From assembly GCF_003590095.1 (NCBI RefSeq), contig NC_039494.1, positions 1,116,001 to 1,180,000 on the forward strand: a stretch of DNA of 64,000 nucleotides, given 5' to 3'. The notes beneath the pieces were generated by a model that saw only the letters and a program-made list of their open reading frames with translations, ran no database searches and was not told where the DNA came from. Origin of the DNA: Trichoplusia ni (taxonomy: Eukaryota > Arthropoda > Insecta > Lepidoptera > Noctuidae). This document shows positions 22,462 to 34,453 of the stretch, piece after piece. The translations under genes and the position numbers were made by a program. Position 1 is the stretch's first letter; every line of letters starts with the position of its first letter.

Positions 22462-25295
22462 ATGTTGTTCATCAAAATATGCAAGGCCTCTCCGGCAAAG
22501 AATTAGAATTAAGTTTATTTATTGAAAATCACGATGTTCAGGTGTTATGTTTAACTGAACACTGGTTAAGAGACTTTGAGGTGGCGGTATTTAATAGCGT
22601 CCATTATTCCATACAGAGTGCGTTTGTAAGAAAGAGTGCTATTCGCGGAGGGTCACTTATTATTGTTTCAAACGAAATTAAATGTAAAGAACGTCCTGAT
22701 ATTGCTAACCTTTCTATCGAGCGCACTATTGAACTGTCCTGTGTGGAACTAGAGCAATACATTATAATTTGTGTGTACAGACCCCCTTCAAGCGATTTTA
22801 ATTTATTTGAATCTGTTATGGAAGATTCATTAGCGAAAGTTAAATGTAATAATAAGCAAGTTATAGTTTGTGGGGATTTCAATGTAAATATTTTAGAATT
22901 AGCTCCAATTTCTATCCGACTGCTGAATTTGTTCAAGTCGTTTAATTTAAATAACCTTTTTTGCGAACCAACTAGGTTTACGGCCTCTTCTGCAACTTGC
23001 ATAGATAATATATTTAGTAGTTGTGAAGCAAATAAAACATTACTTTTAACTAATATTACTTCTGACCATTGTGGCCAACTTGCTAGTTTTTCTCAATTAC
23101 TATCTAATAAAACCATTAAGGTAGTCAGTAGGCCTTACACAGCGCATCGTTGCTCTCGTTTTAAAATCAACATCAAGTCAAAATTACGGCCATCGCTTTT
23201 GGACTCGACTAACCCTAATGAGGCTTATGAATCGGTTTTTAATGTAGTTAAAAGCGAGTTCGAAACAACTTTTAAGTGTAAAACTAGACAAGTCAAGAGC
23301 AGTTCTGCTGCCTCGTTTAACCAATGGGCCACTACTGGCATATACAAAAGTCGAAGCAGGTTATATGAGTTATATGGCATGAAAAAATATAAATTTGACA
23401 CAGATTTTATACATTATGTTAGAAATTATTCAAAAATTTTTAAGAAGGTTTGTAACTCGGCCAAGTCTAAGTATATCAGCGAAAAAATAAAAAACTCTTT
23501 AAATAAAGTAAAAGCCACGTGGAATATTATTAATCAAGAAACTGGTAAGGCTACGAAACGCGACAACAACTTCGATATTTTATACAACAATGAATTAGTC
23601 ACTGAAGCTAATAAAATTGCCTCTATTTTTAATAACTTTTTCGCAGATATACCATTAACTACAACGAGTTCCTTAAAATCATCATCACTTGATGCAGAAA
23701 ACTTATTACGTAATTGCGTGCCCAGTTGTGATTCTACTTTCAGTTTCGAATATGTGACTCCATTAGATATAAACAATGCTTTCAAATCACTCAGTCAAAA
23801 AAAAACAGAAGATCTTTGGGGCTTTTCTGTAAAACTCCTAAGTAATATAATAAACATTGTAGCACCCTCTTTAGCTGTCATCTTTAATAAATGCGTAGAC
23901 GTAGGTGTCTTTCCGGACTTGATGAAGCACAGTAAAGTCATACCGTTATTTAAGGCAGGTAGTAGAAGTGACGTTGGTAATTTTAGACCGATATCAATTT
24001 TACCTGCGTTTAGCAAGATTTTTGAAAAATTGATTTTAAAACAACTTCTGCATTATTTTAATCACAAGACCCTCTTACATAGCGAGCAATACGGTTTTAC
24101 AAAGGGACGTTCAACTACCGACGCGGGTGTAGCTTTACTGAAACACATCTACGACGCTTGGGAAAGCTCTCAGAATGCTATTGGCGTTTTCTGTGACCTC
24201 TCAAAGGCGTTCGATTGCGTCCGGCATGACACACTGTTATGCAAACTCAAACATTACGGTGTCAAAAATAAATCACTGGATTTAATTAATTCCTATTTGA
24301 GTGATAGGGTCCAATGTGTAGATGTCAATGGTAGCAAGTCCACCGGACTACCTGTGAAACTAGGGGTACCCCAGGGTTCAATACTCGGCCCATTTTTGTT
24401 TCTAGTTTATATTAATGACTTACCATTCTTTTTAAAAGGCATGTGTGACGTTGTGCTGTTTGCAGACGACACTTCTTTAATATTTAAAGTCAACAGAAAT
24501 AGAAATGATTTTAATGAAATAAATAATACACTCACTCGCGTCACACATTGGTTTTCAATTAACAATTTAGTATTAAATGCCAAGAAAACCAAATGTATTA
24601 AATTCGCGACGCCTAATGTTAAGAATCTTGGGCCGAATATTGTTATAAATAATGAAGTGCTAGAGACTGTAGAATCAACGGTTTTTCTCGGTGTTACGGT
24701 TGATGCAAAACTAAAGTGGTCGGCGCATATTGCATACCTAGCGAATAAACTCAGCTCTGCCGCTTACGCAGTTAGAAAAGTTAGGCAGATTACTGACGTG
24801 GTCACAGCTCGTCTTGTTTATTTCAGCTACTTCCACAGCGTTATGTCCTATAGCATACTTCTGTGGGGTAAGGCGGCTGATATCGAAGCGATATTCGTCT
24901 TACAAAAGCGAGCTGTCAGATCCATTTATCAGCTAGGCTCTAGAGTTTCTCTTAGGGAGCGGTTTAAAGAGATAGGCATTTTAACTGTAGCATCCCAATT
25001 TATTTTAGATAATATACTATGGATACGACAAAATCTTCACTTATACCATAAAAAGAGTGATATACATAGTATAAATACACGGAACAAACATAAGCTAATT
25101 GGTACATCGCACCGTTTACATAGGGTACACAACTCATTTGTAGGGCTTAGTGTTCGCCTCTACAATAAACTACCTCCTAGTTTATTGGAATTGCCATTCA
25201 ACTCGTTTAAATCAACGGTTAAAGATAAACTATGCAAGAAGGCTTACTATACAATAAATGATTACTTGAATGATAAAAATAGTTGGTCGCCGTGA
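22416..25295 (+). CDS. Non-LTR element ORF2: endonuclease and reverse transcriptase
   Basis: The frame is open from 22416 (after a TAG at 22413) to a TGA at 25293-25295. An amino-terminal AP-like endonuclease is marked by HQNMQGL (Asn codon 22476), TEHW (Glu 22557), GDFN (22872-22883) and SDH (23061-23069), all key residues present. The reverse transcriptase has NFRPIS, QYGFTKGRST, DLSKAFD (from 24195), GVPQGSILGP and the catalytic FADD (24459-24470). A C-terminal region with SILLWGKA and LQKRAVRSIY follows, typical of Jockey/CR1-group proteins. About 945-960 residues without a stop or frameshift suggest a recently active copy. The first ATG in frame (22479) lies after the conserved endonuclease Asn, so translation must enter from upstream. 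A -1 frameshift from ORF1 at 22419-22425 is the best explanation. It would nick target DNA and copy the element RNA by target-primed reverse transcription. Confidence 0.93.
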   Translation: MFKQQGGTTGRLHGLNVVHQNMQGLSGKELELSLFIENHDVQVLCLTEHWLRDFEVAVFNSVHYSIQSAFVRKSAIRGGSLIIVSNEIKCKERPDIANLSIERTIELSCVELEQYIIICVYRPPSSDFNLFESVMEDSLAKVKCNNKQVIVCGDFNVNILELAPISIRLLNLFKSFNLNNLFCEPTRFTASSATCIDNIFSSCEANKTLLLTNITSDHCGQLASFSQLLSNKTIKVVSRPYTAHRCSRFKINIKSKLRPSLLDSTNPNEAYESVFNVVKSEFETTFKCKTRQVKSSSAASFNQWATTGIYKSRSRLYELYGMKKYKFDTDFIHYVRNYSKIFKKVCNSAKSKYISEKIKNSLNKVKATWNIINQETGKATKRDNNFDILYNNELVTEANKIASIFNNFFADIPLTTTSSLKSSSLDAENLLRNCVPSCDSTFSFEYVTPLDINNAFKSLSQKKTEDLWGFSVKLLSNIINIVAPSLAVIFNKCVDVGVFPDLMKHSKVIPLFKAGSRSDVGNFRPISILPAFSKIFEKLILKQLLHYFNHKTLLHSEQYGFTKGRSTTDAGVALLKHIYDAWESSQNAIGVFCDLSKAFDCVRHDTLLCKLKHYGVKNKSLDLINSYLSDRVQCVDVNGSKSTGLPVKLGVPQGSILGPFLFLVYINDLPFFLKGMCDVVLFADDTSLIFKVNRNRNDFNEINNTLTRVTHWFSINNLVLNAKKTKCIKFATPNVKNLGPNIVINNEVLETVESTVFLGVTVDAKLKWSAHIAYLANKLSSAAYAVRKVRQITDVVTARLVYFSYFHSVMSYSILLWGKAADIEAIFVLQKRAVRSIYQLGSRVSLRERFKEIGILTVASQFILDNILWIRQNLHLYHKKSDIHSINTRNKHKLIGTSHRLHRVHNSFVGLSVRLYNKLPPSLLELPFNSFKSTVKDKLCKKAYYTINDYLNDKNSWSP
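22419..22425 (+). promoter_or_regulatory. Candidate -1 ribosomal frameshift heptamer (T TTA AAC)
   Basis: TTTAAAC lies in the ORF1 zero frame exactly as X XXY YYZ (codons TGT TTA AAC). It falls inside the short window where both ORF1 and ORF2 are open (22416-22458). A -1 slip here leads into CAG at 22425 and then directly into the endonuclease domain with no stop. UUUAAAC is one of the strongest eukaryotic -1 slippery sequences known. The downstream stem-loop at 22441-22494 supports the call. Confidence 0.65.
22441..22494 (+). other. RNA stem-loop downstream of the slippery heptamer
   Basis: Bases 22441-22449 pair with 22486-22494 (nine pairs, one G-U, mostly G-C). After a two-base bulge, 22450-22454 (tgcat) pairs with 22479-22483 (atgca), extending the stem to 14 pairs. 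The loop is about 24 nt and contains the ORF1 stop codon. The stem begins 15 nt after the heptamer, longer than the usual 5-9 nt spacer, so a compact alternative fold or pseudoknot may be the active form. Confidence 0.55.
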
Positions 25296-26049
25296 TTAAC
25301 ACAGGACGGTTTTAGTGTGGATTAATGTATGACGTGTTATTACGATTATTATGTTATTTGATAGGCATACTTTATGTATGTAACATTGTGTTACCTATTT
25401 TGTTTTATTTTTAGTATGATTATACGCATAAACGTATATGTTCTTTATTAGAAATTTTGACATGTATAATTTTATTAATTATAAGATTGAATGACGTAGC
25501 AATTTATGCCGCCTCCGTGTTCGGGGCTGTGCCAGGTAAATCAACGTTTGGGGTATTTCTTTCTTTGAGTTTTATTTTATTAGCCGGCAGCAGATACGTC
25601 ATGCTCCCTTAGTCGTCACTGCCTGCGGTGGCGTCTTGGGTCGGGTCACCTCCTTCCCTCAAATATGGCGAGGGAGGTGATGGCTGACCCTTGCGTCATA
25701 CTCGTGAACGGGTGCTGCTTGCGGTGGCTGGTCGGTCTGCTGACCTTGGCCGAGTAGTTGACAGTTTAAGTTCATAGTGGCTTAGGTACCATGACCTCAA
25801 ATTTTTGTTTATTTGGCACGGCACCTACACACTTATTTTGATATATTTTTTAATAATTATATTGTAAATGGAAAGACAGCGTGCTGCTGGGGAGTTTGTT
25901 GCGCCGTTTCTTCTCTCACAGCAAAAGCACTTAGGAAGCGGTGACGGGTGGGCAAAACTGGGTGCTGTCAATGTAATTTGACCTTCAAAAAGTGCTACTT
26001 AGTAGCCTAATTTGAATAAATGACTTTTGATTTTGATTTTGATTTTGAT
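25296..26049 (+). other. Non-LTR element 3' UTR with hairpin and TTTTGA tail
   Basis: This non-coding 3' end of about 750 nt contains a stem at 25646-25680: TCACCT and CCCTC pair with GAGGG and AGGTGA around a 9-nt loop, with a 4-nt bulge. Such 3' hairpins often serve as reverse transcriptase recognition sites in non-LTR elements. The last 150 nt resemble the fragment at 49317-49475. An AATAAA-like motif (ttgaataaatga) precedes four imperfect TTTTGA repeats at the end. Confidence 0.8.
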
Positions 26050-27051
26050 ATTCACGAGTGGGATTAAGTAGCTATGAAATAAAAACTGTTTTCGTCACAT
26101 TTCTTAATATTTAATTACGGTATTTCACATAGCAGGCAAATAATCCAGTACGAAAACTGCTAGCTATTTATAATAAATTTGAATTAATGGATTCTGACGA
26201 CAGTTATTATAATAAAACTGAAAACGTTACTTTCTACTGAACGTTAATCCCATTGCAATAATATGATGGTTTAAAATTTGACGATGATAAAATTTTACAA
26301 CTACCAACATAATTTGTTGTTAATGGGTATTAACTCAATTTCGTAAGCGTATGCTTTACTTTACATAACAAATATTATTGTTTTTTTTTAACCTTCAATA
26401 GTTATAGCAGAATGTCCCGGAGGTTAGTAGTTCACCGCATCAAAAATGAAACACTACGTAGCCGCCGAGCCTGTACCTAGAACTGTAAAAATAATACACA
26501 ACACGTGTTTTCATAAACATAATTATTCCATGTTTGTTTGACCGAGCGGTTAAATACAACCAAAATCCACATAACTGTTATGGTATGTGTATATTGAATT
26601 AATTACAATAATATTTAAATTAAACTCAAATAGAAAACCGATAACACATTGAGTCAAATGATTTTTGTGTACATAGTTTCAAAATGCAACCGGAACGAGA
26701 GAAATAACTATTACGCGACCGATTTACATTCATTTTTAATTACAAGTTACATGATATTACGATGTCATGAATGTTTATTGTGGGTTCCCTATATATTTAA
26801 TGAAATTTGTTTAACGAAAGTAACCTTGCGGTATCAGTAAACACATAATCGTTTAATACTTCAGTAACTATTTTGTTAGTGAAACATTAATTCGATTTGT
26901 TTAACATATCCTATTTGTGTTTGAGATGAAATTAATTTAAAACATTTGAGCGTTCTGTAAAGTTTCAATATTTGAACCATGGCTCAATATAAACGGATCT
27001 TTTGTATTGTACTGATAAAGTTAGCAAGTATTTCTTTAATATATGTAGGTT

Positions 27052-27200
27052 ACTAGAGGACCCAGCAAACGGTTTCTTGCTGTTTAAATTATTTCTAGAG
27101 GGTTTATGGTTGTTCTGCGATTAAAAATTTAACCACTTAGGGGTATAGAAAATTGATAGTAGTTGATTCTCAGACCTACCAAATTTTAAAAAAAATACTT
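27052..27200 (+). repeat. Interspersed repeat, family B copy 1 (decayed)
   Basis: It begins actagaggacccagcaaacg and shares with the copy at 61342-61630 the blocks ggggtatgaaaa-like and ctcagacctacc. Similarity fades after about 27200, so its 3' end is lost. It is more diverged than copy 2. Confidence 0.6.
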
Positions 27201-28839
27201 CGGTCTTCTTTGTAGTTCTCAATTGTAAAACCTAGAGACATCGAAGTGATTCTTTTTACGACCCATTGCTTGCAACGCGGCTTAGTTCTGTAAAAGAAGT
27301 ACAATCTAGATACTACGTGACGATACTTCAAAAAGACCACCTCGTCGTCACCCTTCTACATCCTGCCACCGAATCACTGCCACCCGGCAACATTTTATCA
27401 AGGCCGATGTCTATAAATAGACTGCAACCCGCCTGTCACTTAGACACACAAGAACCTGTAAAAACCCACAAAAATAGCTGAGTACTGCCATTTTAGCCTT
27501 TTTTCATTTCCACAATCCTTAGCTTCAATAAACAATGCAATTGTATTTAAATGACTTTTCGTGTCTAGTGGTCACGTGACTTCCAACTATCACGTTAATA
27601 AAATCGAGTGCTTTCTTAAGACGGCGACGATCGAAAAATATCGGTTTCCTAGAGGGGGCTGCTCTAAAAACATGTAATTGACGAAGAAGAAGATTGCTGA
27701 ACCCTTTTCTCAAGTAGAGAAAATTATCATTGACATTCGCTTGCTAGTGGGTCCTGATTCTAGCTCTATTCTTTCTTGTATTTCAATTAGCAACTTGCAT
27801 AAAAATTAGCCCATCCATCTATAAGGCCAGAACGATATTTCATAGGATCAATGATGTACATATATTATTGTGTACGTAAATATACATTTCATAAATTAGT
27901 CTGATACTTAATACTGACTCAGTAGACAAGAAAAGGTACCCTACCTTTCAGAGTGTAAATCAAAGATATCAACAAAGATATCATGGCTATTCTACCGGCG
28001 TTGAATTACCCCAAATTCTGTTGTCATGCACCTTACCTTCTCAGAGGAACCTTCAGTGGATGGCAACCTTAATACGTCCGGTTCACTGGCTCATGCGATT
28101 AGCTGGCATACCTTTTAGACATTGACTAACGATTAGTTCTTCTATTTTTACTTATTTATGTTTCACAAAAATATTCCTCTCGAAGTTTTGGACAAAGTTG
28201 TAGGTGTGGGTAATTTTATCGAGTTCAATATTTTTAATGAGGAGTAATGATATGGAGTAAAGAACTATTTTAGCTTATACAAGATACCTTTACACTAAAT
28301 GTTAAGTAGTGAGATTTGTTTTGTATCTAGACGCAAAAATAAATTTTCTATAAGTTTGACTGCTTTTTGCGTTTTGTTTTATTTCACGGCATAACGTGGC
28401 ATCGGTTCTTAGACATGTTTCATCAATTGGATCAACCAAATTACAACTTATGAGGGGTGGGCAATATGGGCACGCTAGCTTGAATTTTCTTTTTGCCCCG
28501 GAATACCCTTTCTCAAACAGGATAAATGAGAATTAGCAGTGATCGGCCTACCGCTAACGTATTTAATTATAATTCGATTATGTATGACACCTATAACGGC
28601 AGTGATTGAACATACCTACGAATTATCTGATGCCGCGATATCTGACATATGTAAATTCATCATTCATTAATGCTAATAGTGGATCATTAGATAATACATA
28701 GCTAACAAGGACACACATAACTCACCACTGAAGATATGATTGATTTTGTATTGATAAATGAGTTTATGCATTCTGTAATTATTGATATTGTGAATTAATC
28801 TCTATGCATCAAACAATAAGAGCTAGGATAATGACACAA

Positions 28840-28870
28840 TCCTATCCCACTGCTGAGGAAAGACGACTTG
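28840..28870. repeat. Fragment of a common lepidopteran repeat
   Basis: The short block cctatcccactgctgagg matches a phrase I recognise from many lepidopteran interspersed repeats (tcccactgctgggcaaagg). Only a fragment remains, directly left of the family C repeat. Confidence 0.35.
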
Positions 28871-28876
28871 TCATAT

Positions 28877-29030
28877 CAAAATAAAAATAAATAAAAAATT
28901 GTTTATTCTTTAACAAAACCATTTACATTCAGTCTTACATAGAGACCTCCTTTTAAGTAAGCATATACCTGTGTTAGGAGGCCCCGCTCTTCAAACCATA
29001 AGGAAACTTGGTAAAAGTTGTATACAAAGA
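28877..29030 (-). repeat. Non-LTR 3'-end-like repeat, family C copy 1
   Basis: On the minus strand this reads as a 3' UTR ending in an aataaac polyadenylation-like signal and a (tttat)-rich tail. Its body contains gagacctccttttaagtaag and ttaggaggc blocks (plus-strand reading), shared almost base for base with the copy at 63836-64000. Both copies have the same orientation. It is probably a 5'-truncated non-LTR element. Confidence 0.65.
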
Positions 29031-31704
29031 ATAATATTTGTAATGCAATATAAATAGGGTAAGACTTGAGCACTGATCAACACGCTAGCTCATTGAAAGC
29101 TGGCGACAATTTTTTTTTTTATATCCTGCTTCCCGTTCAATATTTTCCTTACCGTCTGCCAGTGTGGTTTTAGAATAATTAAGAAAATACATAATACTTT
29201 AAATAGCCACATTAATACCTTACCTGCGTTAGGATGGAGCTGCATCATGCATACAAATCCGTACATTAAACTGCAAGGCTACTACGTCGTAATAAGATGA
29301 GACTAAAAAAATATCGAAACTTATTTTGAATTTATGAGCTTGCTTTGAGGAAATTTTTAATCAAGACCGTCCAGAACGCCTTTTTAAATATGAAAACTAC
29401 ACCATGTATATCCATAACATAAATACGTATATCTGTCTTATTGGATGGATATTGATATTTCCGAGTGATAGGGTTGAGAGGTTCCAAGAAATTGTTCTAT
29501 GTGGAATCTGATAACGTTGAATATCCGATATACGGCTTACAAGAGATCTGAAGCAAATAGTAAGTGTGATAGAGATTTTGTTTATGTTGATGCTCTAATG
29601 TATGGACGTAATGTAAGTATCGCAGAGCGGTTTGATCTTATAAAGGGTCTGGCAGAGGATTAGAGAAATATAGCTTGCGATAGCAATTTGTTTGCTAGAA
29701 TTTTGCGATGTTAGTGAATTTCGGTGATCTCTCGATATCGTAAACTAAGTATTTCAGCTGTCGGACGAGTTACAAACTAGTTAGGCATAGGGTTAGGCAT
29801 CTTCGATTAGTTGTGAGTAAACTGCTGAAACTCTTGTACGACCTTAACTGCCCAACCTATTCGTCATTTCCCTTTATGCCGAAACTGCCCACACTATATC
29901 TACAGATTAATGTAGAACGTGATTAAACTAATTTAGTCGAGAAACTAAAGGTCCTGTTACTGGTTGGTTAGAGTTCCGTACCTAAATAGGTAAAAAGGAG
30001 ACTTCGTTATTAGCTGTTTAGGTCTGTCGCCAGCCTGTTAGGTGAATTTAGGTGATGAACCGTAAAAGCTGAACAGTTGAAATTCCGATGGACGATATAA
30101 AAATAAATATGTTTACAGATGGCTAAACAACGGTTAAAACGATTACGATGTTTTGTCTTTCTTTAGTTTACCGACTCGCATTGACGAATGATGACGAATT
30201 CTTTGCTTTCCAATACCCAATACTTTACAAAAATATTCTCGTATAAGTAATACACCTATTTTAATTCCTCCCTAAGTAGATAGACTGGTCTTTAATGACA
30301 TTATTATCTTCGCTTCAATCTTAGGTCCATGCGACCACGGATTAGGTCCTAAGACGATATTACCTACTGGTGACGTAATTGTATTGCCATTGTATAGCCA
30401 TTGTGCGTGTATTCATGAGAGCATAATGACTTTACATTGTGCACTTTTGAATATATAAGTATCCATGGCAACAATCTGTTTACTATCGAGCACGATATTA
30501 TGATGCAACTGATAGAGGAAAAGGATTATGCAGGCCAAGAATGACCAGCTCATTAAGAATATAACTCGAGTTCAGAAAACGTGGGTCTTCTAAAAAAATA
30601 ATTGTTCATGAGAACGATGGGTGAAGTAATATTGATGAAGTGACAGTTTATTGAAGTTATCTTGCACTGATGATGAATAGATGGTCAATGAATATTGTAG
30701 GGAAAATGCATATCGAGAGCACTGCTCTTTTCTAGAAAGGTGTGTTAAAAGTTATACGATAGTAATTTATTCCCTGAGCATCTCAAACAAAAGATTTTAT
30801 ACAGTCATGTGAAACAAAATTAAATTGTATGAGATGTTGGAAATTTAAAATTATAAAGTCAGTAAAAATACGCTTTTGAACCAACGCCGACAACGCCTGC
30901 ATAGCTACAAAATAAACAATATATTAACGCAGAACAGAATATCACTGTACAGAATAATTAAAATATTAGTCCGGGCAATCTCTCTGCATCATGTTAGGGA
31001 AGGACGCATCATTACGCGGCTATTGTTCTTGCAAATAACATTTATTGCGAGCTATTATAAAAGCGAAATTATTGTTGCTTGTTCCATTATAATGGTCGTT
31101 GAGTCCTTTGTAGAATCATGCTTCATCACGAACCGCCTCAGGTCACAGCGAAGTGAATGACCGAGTGTTCGACGACGTCAGGTGAAGATCCTGCGAGGCC
31201 ATCCGCCTTTCCGTGAGTTGAATTCATAGTAATTATCCTTACTTTTATATTTACGGTTTCTCGATGGTAATGTATGATTGAAAGGAAAATTACTGGAAAA
31301 TATCGATGTTGTTTTATATCTATGTCAGCAGTTGTTTACAGTTTAGTAAAACCTTCTTTTTAAATAAGTTGCAGCGGATTTTAAAATTATTCACTAAATA
31401 ATGTTGAACTTTCTGCAATTTGAATAAAACCTTACAAAAACTTTTCTGAAAACGAGACAATGAAGAATAAAATTGATAGGATCTTGTTCACATCTGTTTA
31501 AACTTTAAAAGTTCGTATGAATCATCGAGCATTAGTACCTACATGGACTACTATTTGTAAAACTAGAAGCTTTGTAAGAAATCGAGTTCAACTTGTGTAG
31601 TAGATCTTTTACCCGTAACTCTATTCTACGTATGTAATTTCTAATGAACATTAAATGGCTTCAGATGCAAGCTTATTTTGTAAACTTGTGTAACACTTGC
31701 CGTC

Positions 31705-31890
31705 TAACTATCGCGCACCAGTGACTAAGTGGACTTACCACGCATTCGAGGAGTTTCGTACTGGTGCTGGATTCCCACCAACTTTGAATGTTTTACTTAC
31801 CTTATTGTTAAATCCTAATTTGTAATTGTTAGTCCAACTAAACTATTTGTCGGTTTTAGTATCTGCTGAATAAAGATTACTAATTTTCAT
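31705..31890 (+). mobile_element. Probable decayed tRNA-derived SINE
   Basis: An A-box-like agtgactaagtgg (near 31720) and a B-box-like gtgctggattcccacc (near 31765) have tRNA-like spacing, but both are degenerate. A body of about 120 nt follows with no match to the other SINEs here. The boundaries are uncertain. Confidence 0.35.
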
Positions 31891-34453
31891 CTTTGAAACT
31901 TGGCTTCAAACATGTTTTCTTGTATTTTGAGGCTTAAATAAGCTCAATGATGGGTATGGGCTTCATGTTACTTTTATCGAATCGATATTCTATGGTGTTC
32001 GGCGGTTTTATGACGTCACGAATCTATCACGAGATATGAATAATATTGAATCGTTGATCATTGCGTATCCAAAGGTTGCATATACCTATATATCTCAGAC
32101 ACGACTACCTGCTTTTCTATTTTTTTAGCCATATTTTTTGTTTGATAAATGTAAATTAAATAAGATAGAATTTAAATCCGCTTCTCAATGAAAACGGAAT
32201 AAAATCTCTTTAGTTGCAGTACAGTAGTTTAATTTCTAGATAGAGCTTCTTTTGGCTCTAGGATTAGCTGAAGGATATCTGCGACGAAGAATATACCGTC
32301 ACTAGTTTGTTGCACTCTGTATTTTGTTGACATTTTCGTGTCTGGTTAATTATGTTCACTAATCATCATTATCCTAGCTAAGTACCAATGTGTTCGCTCA
32401 TCGGGAAAAAATGCTATTTAAAATTTAAATAAACTGAGTTGCATTGTACTCAACTGCTAAGCTTAGATACTACATGCTCTGCCATAGTGAAAGGGAGATA
32501 CCGCTCTCGAACCGTATTTCGCCTTCTCATTCAAAAGTTGGCTTCATATGAGAAATTGGTGGTACTTAGACTAAACTTAAAATGATTTTATTAACTCCTC
32601 TTCTATTAACCTGTGAATAAAATAATTTATTCGAGGCTAGCACAGACTTTTTGATTAACTAAGCCAGTATAGTCAGAGTCAATTATGCTATTAGTTATCA
32701 TTAATAATCCACATAGTGCATCTATTGCTGACTTTTACAAATTTACTGCAAATTGACCAATGTAAATCAGTCAATGGATAAACAACAAATTTAGGAAATG
32801 TTTGTGTGCAATGTTATCGTTATATGAATTAAATTGTATAATTCGTTACATGAATTACAAACGCAACCGCATCGGTTTGACGTTATTTGCAGTTCGGCTA
32901 TTGACCTATAAAAATAGTCTACGTAGATGGAATTTGATGTATGGAGGTAATCTACAGGTAGAAAAAAGCAAAAAAAGGATCGGTGAATATTATTCAAGGA
33001 AATACGACCGAAAAAGAGTAGGTACCTAATATGTAATCCGTTTATTCCCCCGCACCACTAGTAGGAGTCAACTGACCGAAATGGGGCCACTGACGTTGCA
33101 ATCTTTAATACCAATATGCCACGCTTTACGTAACCCCAGCCAGTGACTATTCGAATTACACTGCTAGAGCTTTCAATATGTCCAATTGAACAAGTATAGG
33201 TCTGCCATTACGGAGCGATTGACAGAAATGTGTCATGACCTCCTGCCATTAATACCGTGCAGATTGCTATCATGAATTATTATGACACAGACATACGGGG
33301 AAAATGAACCTAAAGACCTGGAATAAAATACATAAGAATTTATGCAGTATGGGTTATTTAAATGTCAATTTGATGACTTACGAGTACATCATAATTTTAT
33401 TGCTGGGTTTCAATCAGTATGAAATACACCAAGACGTCATACCGAAACCAAATGTCATCTTGATTTTAAAGCAAAAAACTTATAGTCAGCTTTGTATGCT
33501 CATCTCACTCAGTGTTGCGAACTAAGCCTTAGACTTGAAAGGTTTATTCTTTACTTAAAGAAAAAGTCCGGGACGTCTTAGGGCCTTTTCTCAACGCTAT
33601 CGGTGTCCTGTCCTGACCATGCGAGTATATATTTCAGACTTCGTACTTGGGATTCAGTAATACGATTTATGTCTATGACCAAGTACAACTAGGCTTCGTT
33701 TACAGTAGTCTCAAGGACACTCACCCAACGACAATAGTTTTGACGTTCAAGTAGTCTTTATAGGATTTGAAGCTCTATTTGCTTTTGGTTAGAATTTACT
33801 TTTTTGTCTTTATAAGAATTTTTTTTACATATCTATTGGATGTGATTGTTAATTAAATACATGAAATAAATACTTTCATTCTGATATTGAAAAACGTAAG
33901 ATTAATTATTTAATTATCAAACACTGATAGAATTCTAATTTCCATCTTAGCATGGGCAATATCTTAGTAACCAATACAATCACTCAAAATCGTTGTTTTG
34001 TTTCAATTTATAACAAAAATCGTTACGTCAAAAACACCTGACAAATCAACAAAAAGAACTGATATGTCTGTATTATAAACTTCAATCAAAGTTACGGGAA
34101 ACTAATCAAAGAAATTAGCATTGGCATAATTAGACGCAAATTAAAATGGGACAAATAACGGCAGGCGTGTTGGCGTTAATTTCATTCCGTTCCATAATGA
34201 CAGATTATGCACATAACTTAAAGACGAAGCCCACAGTTGTGTTCGTACACACGACACCAAAACAAATGAAAGAATCGATTATGTAATTACACGTTATAAT
34301 AAATATGTGGTAAACAATTACGCGTTTAAATAAATTTATGATTTAGTTAGTTATAGAAACTATAAAGAAAAATGTTATTTATAATATTTAATACTGTATA
34401 AGCAAGCGTTAACGCTTTTCAATATGACATAAAGTATTTTAATCGTATCCGGG

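Larger units (their letters stand above)
21813..26049 (+). mobile_element. Non-LTR retrotransposon (Jockey/CR1/L2 group), 5'-truncated, ORF2 intact
   Basis: The element comprises a truncated ORF1 (from 21814), an intact ORF2 with AP-like endonuclease and reverse transcriptase (to 25295), a 3' UTR of about 750 nt, and a tail of TTTTGA repeats ending near 26049. The ORF1 frame is open right from the junction with the family A repeat at 21812, and its amino-terminal half is missing. This is the usual result of incomplete target-primed reverse transcription. No clear target-site duplication was found. The uninterrupted ORF2 argues for fairly recent insertion. There is no RNase H domain, LTR or poly(A) tail. 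The clade is assigned from motif style only (Daphne-like, CR1-like or L2-like); a tree would be needed to place it. If 20749-20953 is a beat exon, the element lies in the first beat intron in sense orientation. Confidence 0.9.

Noticed and set aside
22462..22464. ATG directly after the ORF1 stop (TGAATG) as the ORF2 start by re-initiation
   Set aside because: This ATG is in the ORF1 frame, not the ORF2 frame, so a simple stop-restart would not produce the endonuclease.
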